From NCBI GenBank assembly GCA_963853835.1, contig OY970822.1, positions 45,124,404-45,188,403 of the forward strand: a DNA stretch of 64,000 nucleotides. Direction: 5' to 3'. The DNA is from Calendula officinalis (lineage: Eukaryota > Streptophyta > Magnoliopsida > Asterales > Asteraceae). Positions 59,146 through 64,000 of this stretch are shown here, piece by piece (the first letter of the stretch is position 1; each line of letters begins with the position of its first letter). A program made the translations under genes and the position numbers. A model generated the notes under the pieces. It was not told the DNA's origin. It made no database searches and saw only the letters and a list, made by a program, of their open reading frames with translations.

Positions 59146-59932
59146 TTAATGCTTGCTTAAGAAAGTCCACTGATGATGAACACAACGAGCGACCTTGTAG
59201 TTAATCATTGCAATGAACTTGTTCTTTAAGACTTGAAGAACACGAAGAACGAATGAAGAACGAAGAACACAAGACTTGTGTTCTTGTTTGTATTCGGTCG
59301 ATCGAAAGGGAGAGGGAGGGAGGGAATTCGTGTGATGCACAAGGGGTTTTAGGGTTACCCTAAGCCTCTTATTTATACTTAAATAAGTTGCGCTTAGAAC
59401 CCTCTAGTTTAATAAAGATTAGATCTTTAATTAAACTTTTCTTTTACACATTCAACCCTCATAGTTTTACTAGTTATTATTGTCACGCTTAATTATCAAA
59501 TGTCTTAGTATTATACACGTATATATTTTGGTATACACATACACTAAATATATATACTTGTGTTTTATACCTTTAATAATTAATTATATAATAACTTTTT
59601 ATATAATCTTCGACAATAATATTATCCAAATACTATATGATTTAATAGCTTTAAATCATACTATGGATCATCTTTAATTAACACATTGTATATTTACTTA
59701 ACTAGTAAATGTACAAATACTTGTATTAATTAGTTTGTTAAACTAATCTAGTAATAAGTTAAACTTAACTTAATACTTAACTGATTCATAATGACTATAA
59801 TGAATCATTCCTCTTCCAAGTGTCATTACATATGTTGCTCGTATTACATGCACTCACCGGTGTGACCCTTAAATGTTCCGTAGGTTTGGTTGTATCATCA
59901 TAGGTTGACTAACTGTGCACATAATTCCAACA

Positions 59933-60235
59933 GTACCTAGAAAACATTACAATATATGGTGATCTTATAGAATGTGATCACACTACAGTTTATAACCCAT
60001 ATTTTCTTTTTGAGTTTTTCTAAGTATCTAACAAGCAAGTAAACTCAGGTATGTCAAAATCATCATCATTAACTGATGACATTCATGCATAACAGCCAAG
60101 CAATAATAAAAGAGTTAATTGTTTTGTAGCATGCAACATCAAATGAAAATTGTTTTAAAGTACAGATAATTGTTTTTGAAATAGAAACCATCACCCAGCA
60201 TCATCTGAGGATCGCCATCATTTCTTTCTCCTTTT
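59933..60235 (-). other. E7 non-coding part after the env-like ORF
   Basis: No frame; it starts with GTACC, the right duplication of the solo LTR. Confidence 0.6.
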
Positions 60236-62364
60236 CTAACTCCCTAGCTCAGACACATGTTCTTCTTTCTCCTTTGCTTTCTGAAGCTCTGCCTCAGACA
60301 CTTTCAGTGTCCTTGCTAACATCCTTGCTTTTTCCTCGATCGGGACACCTGGCCCTTTTCTTTTCTTCATTTTGGGCTTAGGAGGAGCAGCATGACCCTT
60401 TCCTTTATTACGGGAGGAAGGATGAGCATCTAATTTCGGAACAAGAGGAACGTTCTCTCCAAGTGAGAGAGACAAGCGGGCGGTTTTCTTTGGGATGATG
60501 GAGATGCCTGATTGAACGGTTGGAGTTTTGGAGAAACATTTCACAACTTTTTCAATGAGAGGAGTTAAGTGATATTTCTCATCCTCACTATCTGAATAGG
60601 AGACAAGTTTCTTAGACATTGATCCTCCAGCTCTCTCATTCCTTTGATGAGAAGCTCCGGCCGGTTCACAAACAACCTTCTCCGGAGCTCCTTGCTGAGG
60701 CTCTGTGTTCTCCCCCTGAAAATGTGGAGGAGATCGAGTACTGACAGAGACATTTTCATGCACAGCAGGGGACTCAACATTACGATTTTGAACCAACTAG
60801 GTAAGGATATCAAACTTGGAATGAAGTGCAGTTACTGATCCAAGTAAGGCAGTATGATTAACACTGATGTTGTTGACAACAGACTCAAGTGCCTCTATCG
60901 TTTCAGATTGGACAGAAACTGCATCGTATGTAGTTTGCAGGTTCTTTGTTAAAATGGTCTGATATTTGTTCAGAGCCCTCTGCGTTTTGTTGAGAAGACG
61001 GATGTTTGCATTGATTGTTCCGCAATAGTTCATAAGAGTACCACAACGTCTGAATGTTTTTGGAACTGTGGTCCGTTTACGTCGCTTAGAGCTTTCAGGA
61101 ACGTCAGTGGGAGTTGAGTTTGGAACTTGTGGAGAATTTGCGGTGGGAGATTCAACCGATTGTTCAACGGATTTTCTTGCATCAGCAGGAGATTTTTCAG
61201 ATCCGGGTTCAGAAAATTTTGAAGCTTCATTGTTTGGTGGGGTCTCATCCATGTTGTCATCACTTCCTTCCAAGTCCAGAGGATCAGCATCGACCAGCCT
61301 TTGCCTGACCCGGTCGTAAGTTGTCGATACCTGGTTGTTGAGTTTCTAAACGAGTAACGCTGTGTCTGTGGAGTTGGACGGAGAGATCGAGCTGAGGGTC
61401 CCTTATGAGGTGTAGAGTGGTGGGAGCTATGATGTTCAGAATCGGAAGGGTTTGATTGTGCGGCATTTTTTACTGGATCGGGTGCTTCTGCTCTAGGAGG
61501 ACTGAATGGAGAAGAGTTGATAAACAATAACATACCTGGAGAAAGATTGGGAGCCGCTTCTCGTCCATGACTAGTGAAGTTTGAGTTACCAACGACACCG
61601 GACGTGAAATGGGGCCCAACGTTTGCATAGAAAGCCTCTTCCCCTAGTGATTGTAAGAATACCATATAGAGAAATCGAGGGAAAGGTACCAGATTCTCCC
61701 TTTTTGGAGCACTAACTTTTTGATATAGCTGCAAGAAGACACAAGATGCATAGTCGATTCGTGTATCTGTGAATAGGGCAGATCCTAAGATAAATGCATG
61801 ATCGGAGATAGCATCAAATCCCCCTGTTTTATTGGTTAAGCATTGAGAGACCGTCATGAAAAATGCAGACCATAGGGGACCCGTTTTAATTCTCGATACC
61901 CCTGCTGAAAACGACACCCGGTATTTGATGTATGGAAGTACTATCGCTCTGGCTTCCTCACTTTCAGGAAGATTATCAAAGTCTTGGTTCGGTTCAAGAT
62001 AATCCAGTTTTGTGGCCGTTCGGAAATAGTCAAGATCGAAGGATACCTGATGACGTCCTTGGATAATTGTGCCAGAGATTGAGGCTTTTCCATTCACGTA
62101 TGAAGCTGTGCACTTGTACCAGAACTCAAGAAGCATGCCTTTGGATAACCGAACGTCGAAATGAAGAGCTTCTTTGAGAGGGTGAGTGCGGAAGAAACTA
62201 ACTAGTGCTTGAAACTCTGGTTTTAATTGACTTCTGGGACTTAGGTTACAGCGAGAATCGTTTTTGGTGTAGTACAGATCTGTGTAATGACATCGTACCG
62301 CAGGAGCGGGTTTGAGTGTCGCAGGTAAAGATGTATTGAATGGGATTCTAGACGACGAAGCCAT
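60236..62364 (-). pseudogene. Env-like ORF of E7 (one frameshift, one stop)
   Basis: The first frame starts at a Met at 62364 ('MASSSRIPFNTSLPATL') and is open to about 61330; its globular part has 'FFRTHPLKEALHFDVRLSKG', 'GRHQVSFDLDYFRTATKLDY' and 'VPFPRFLYMVFLQSLG', blocks of the same kind as in E0's extra ORF. A frameshift at about 61320-61345 moves the rest into another frame: 61273-60797, with a Ser/Pro-rich part and a coiled-coil-like 'RLLNKTQRALNKYQTILTKN' stretch. An in-frame TAG at 60797-60799 is followed by a Lys-rich, probably coiled-coil end (to 60236). No signal peptide or strong membrane segment is seen. Position after RNase H fits the Sirevirus extra ORF; its role is unknown. 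Confidence 0.7.
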
Positions 62365-62733
62365 GAAGAAATTGATTTGCAGAAAGGGTTTGGAGATGAA
62401 CGTGTAAAGGTAATTTGGGGAAAATAGAGGAAAGGTGAGCGGAGTGTGTATCAGAGTGGAGAGATTTTGCAATCAAGGGTTGAATTTGAAGCGGTGAAAG
62501 ATCGAACGGTTGGGGTGAGTGTAGGGTAGACGTGATGATAGAGGTCAATCAAAAAGTCAGAGATAAACTGGCGGGAAAAGACATCTAAGTGTCACCATTA
62601 ATTATATACCAGAGATGAGGTCTTATGAGACGATGCCACGTTAATATGTGTTGATGGCTCATAGTTATCAGATGGTCCTGATGAGTCTTCAGATAGTACC
62701 TGAGTCTTCGATCTGATAATATTTTTTTTTTGT
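62365..62733 (-). other. E7 spacer between RNase H and env-like ORF
   Basis: Non-coding; likely leader for the downstream ORF. A run of T at 62726-62733 lies beside the RNase H stop. Confidence 0.5.
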
Positions 62734-63462
62734 TTACATATTCAGCATATGAAGCCTGCCAATTAGATAATTGAGCCTGGTTTCATCCAACGGTTTTGTG
62801 AATAGATCAGCAAGTTGATGTTCGGTGAGAATGAAATAGACTCCAACATCACCTTTCACAACATGATCTCGAATGAAGTGATATCTGACATCGATGTGTT
62901 TTGTTCGAGAATGAAAAACCGGATTGTTGGTGATCGCTATAGCACTGGTGTTGTCACAGTAGACTGGAACCTTTTCGTAATGTTGATCGAAGTCTGAGAG
63001 TTGATTCTTCATCCAGAGAACTTGAGCAACGCACGCTCCAGCAACTATGTATTCAGCTTCACAAGTGGAGGTTGAAACAGAGGATTGTTTCTTGCTTGAT
63101 CAGCTTATCAATTTTCCTCCTAAAAACTGACATCGACCGCTTGTGCTTTTTCTATCCAGATTACAACCCGTGTAGTCTACATCAGAGTATCCAACAAGAT
63201 CAAACCGATTATCTTTTGGATACCAGAGACCCATGTTAGGTGTGCCTTTCAGATACTTGAGGATTCGTTACATAGCATGCATGTGAGTTTCTTTTGGATT
63301 CGCTTGATATCTGGCACATAAACATGTGGAGAACATGATATCAGGTCTGCTTGCTGTCAGATAGAGTAGTGAGCCTATCATTCCTCTGTAAATTGTTGGA
63401 TTTTGAACTTTGCATGAGATATCTTCTGTTAATTTTAGATTAGTTGCCATTGGGGTTTTCAT
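62734..63462 (-). pseudogene. E7 RNase H and end of RT
   Basis: One frame read with two stops (about 63265 and 63101): 'MIGSLLYLTASRPDIMFSTC', 'RILKYLKGTPNMGLWYPKD', the first Asp region 'GYSDVDYTGC', 'DRKSTSGRCQFLGG', the Glu block 'STCEAEYIVAG', 'VYCDNTSAIAITNNP', 'HIDVRYHFIRD' and the terminal 'HQLADLFTKPLDE'. All RNase H acidic blocks are recognisable, so only the stops and the missing RT kill it. The right edge is cut by the LTR of E8 just before 'KTPMATNLKL'. Confidence 0.92.
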
Positions 63463-63965
63463 TGTTAAGGCAAAAAGCCTTACCCCTTTGGAATCTTTAG
63501 ATAACAAAACAACCTATACTAGCTTAGAATAATTAGTAGTATAAATATGCTAAGTTTAGGAGTGATACTGAGTTAGGCCAGTATTGGCCACTCAGTATCT
63601 GTACTCAGTATTGGAAAACCAATACTGAGTAGAAGGATTGAGTTACATTTTGTTATGTAACGGACTAAGATCAAATCCCTTGATCTTAGTCATCTTCCTA
63701 GCTTAATCCTTCGGTTACTCCTTTGCACATTATGTAAGATCTCTATATCATTATAAATAGAGATCATCTTGCAAAGGAGAACTCACCAATTCACACGCTC
63801 ATTCATACTTATTGTAATTGTAAAAGTGGCCTTGTTTTTCCGCAACAAGCCACACTTAGTGGAATATTACATTTGATTATAATCTTGTGTTCAATACATT
63901 ATTTGTCTTAAGTAATCTAAATTCTATCTAAAATATATACAAACCAGGGTTGTTGTGACCTAACA
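63463..63965 (+). repeat. E8: copia 5' LTR (503 bp)
   Basis: TGTTAAGGC...CCTAACA, inserted into E7. A TATA box (TTATAAATAG) at 63751-63760 sits in the loop of a GATCTCTAT inverted repeat (63738-63765). Upstream are hairpins built from TACTGAGT words (63565-63631). The rest of the element lies beyond the right edge; the left flank is TTTCA. Confidence 0.85.
63565..63631 (+). promoter_or_regulatory. Hairpin cluster upstream of the E8 TATA box
   Basis: ATACTGAGT...ACTCAGTAT (outer arms) with inner GGCCA...TGGCC, then ACTCAGTATTGG-AAAA-CCAATACTGAGT at 63603-63630. The TACTGAGT word occurs four times, two in each direction. A protein-binding role is inference. Confidence 0.5.
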
Positions 63966-63967
63966 AC

Positions 63968-63978
63968 TGGTATCAGAG
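63968..63978 (+). other. E8 primer-binding site
   Basis: TGGTATCAGAG two bases after the LTR; initiator-Met tRNA type. Confidence 0.88.
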
Positions 63979-64000
63979 AAGGCTAAATAAATCCTTATTT

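Larger units (their letters stand above)
56946..59932 (-). repeat. Family-A solo LTR, split by a gypsy solo LTR
   Basis: TGAAGGGTTTCATAAC...AATTCCAACA on the + strand; the own sequence is 56946-57287 plus 59151-59932 (about 1.1 kb), with flanks ATACC and GTACC (4 of 5). It belongs to the same family as the LTRs of E1 and E2 and keeps the 24-bp palindrome (57208-57231). No internal sequence remains, as expected after LTR-LTR recombination. Confidence 0.85.
56737..63462 (-). mobile_element. E7: second Sirevirus-like copia element (3' part)
   Basis: Minus-strand order: RNase H (63462-62734), env-like ORF (62364-60236), 3' UTR, polypurine tract (56836-56850) and the first ~100 bp of the 3' LTR (56835-56737). 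It is cut on the right by E8 within the RT/RNase H boundary, on the left by the gypsy stub, and contains the family-A solo LTR at 56946-59932. Coordinates include that insertion. Confidence 0.75.

Noticed and set aside
1..63994. Host genes, tRNA/rRNA genes or CRISPR arrays
   Set aside because: Every long frame is a transposon protein or a shadow of one. No exon-like series, tRNA cloverleaf or rRNA stretch was recognised by eye, and CRISPR is not expected in plant nuclear DNA; the spaced palindromes at 46 kb are a minisatellite without unique spacers.

Overview
This window is transposable-element DNA from a plant nuclear genome; I found no host gene in it. The AT-rich background, Ty1/copia and Ty3/gypsy LTR elements primed by initiator-Met tRNA, hAT-type and PIF/Harbinger-type MITEs and a PIF ORF1-like Myb protein all point to a eudicot. 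The style of the extra ORF downstream of copia pol resembles sequences I associate with Asteraceae. That family placement is inference from memory and was not tested by a search.

Layout. (1) 1-2767: 3' end of a decayed + strand copia element (RT/RNase H relic, polypurine tract, 827-bp LTR). (2) 2768-44270: a minus-strand Sirevirus-like copia element, called E0, with LTR, gag with two zinc knuckles, protease, integrase, RT/RNase H and an env-like ORF. It is split inside the RT catalytic motif by about 33.6 kb of later insertions. (3) The insert, E1 (5128-38758, +), is a gag-only copia-type LTR element without pol. It holds a second member of its family in reverse orientation, E2 (10867-19008, -, complete, 1135-bp LTRs, TSD GATTA, intact short gag). 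It also holds E3 (19105-35527), a gypsy-like non-coding element with ~3.05-kb LTRs arranged LTR-int-LTR-int-LTR between one pair of TAATA duplications.

(4) 44271-54816: AT-rich intergenic DNA with small DNA elements: a TIR-like element packed with CACATGTG palindromes (45617-47371), a hAT MITE inside another hAT MITE (48006-49003), further hAT-like MITEs, and a PIF/Harbinger element with a Myb-like ORF (53759-54641). (5) 54817-63994: a gypsy 5' LTR with a gag stub; a second Sirevirus-like element (E7, minus) with RNase H and env-like ORF; a solo LTR of the E1/E2 family inside E7, itself split by a gypsy solo LTR; and the 5' LTR of a last copia element (E8) cutting E7.

How the parts relate. 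The order of events can be read from the nesting: E0, then E1, then E2 and E3; and E7, then the solo A-family LTR, then the gypsy solo LTR, with E8 also later than E7. By hand count E2's LTRs differ by about 2% and E3's by about 0.6-1.1%, which agrees with that order. The most interesting system is the E1/E2 family: no pol, a short Gag, a candidate 167-nt intron ending exactly at the gag ATG, paired palindromic boxes in the leader, and a perfect 24-bp palindrome in the LTR. These look like a minimal set of signals for a parasite of other copia elements. Its presumed helper is not identified.
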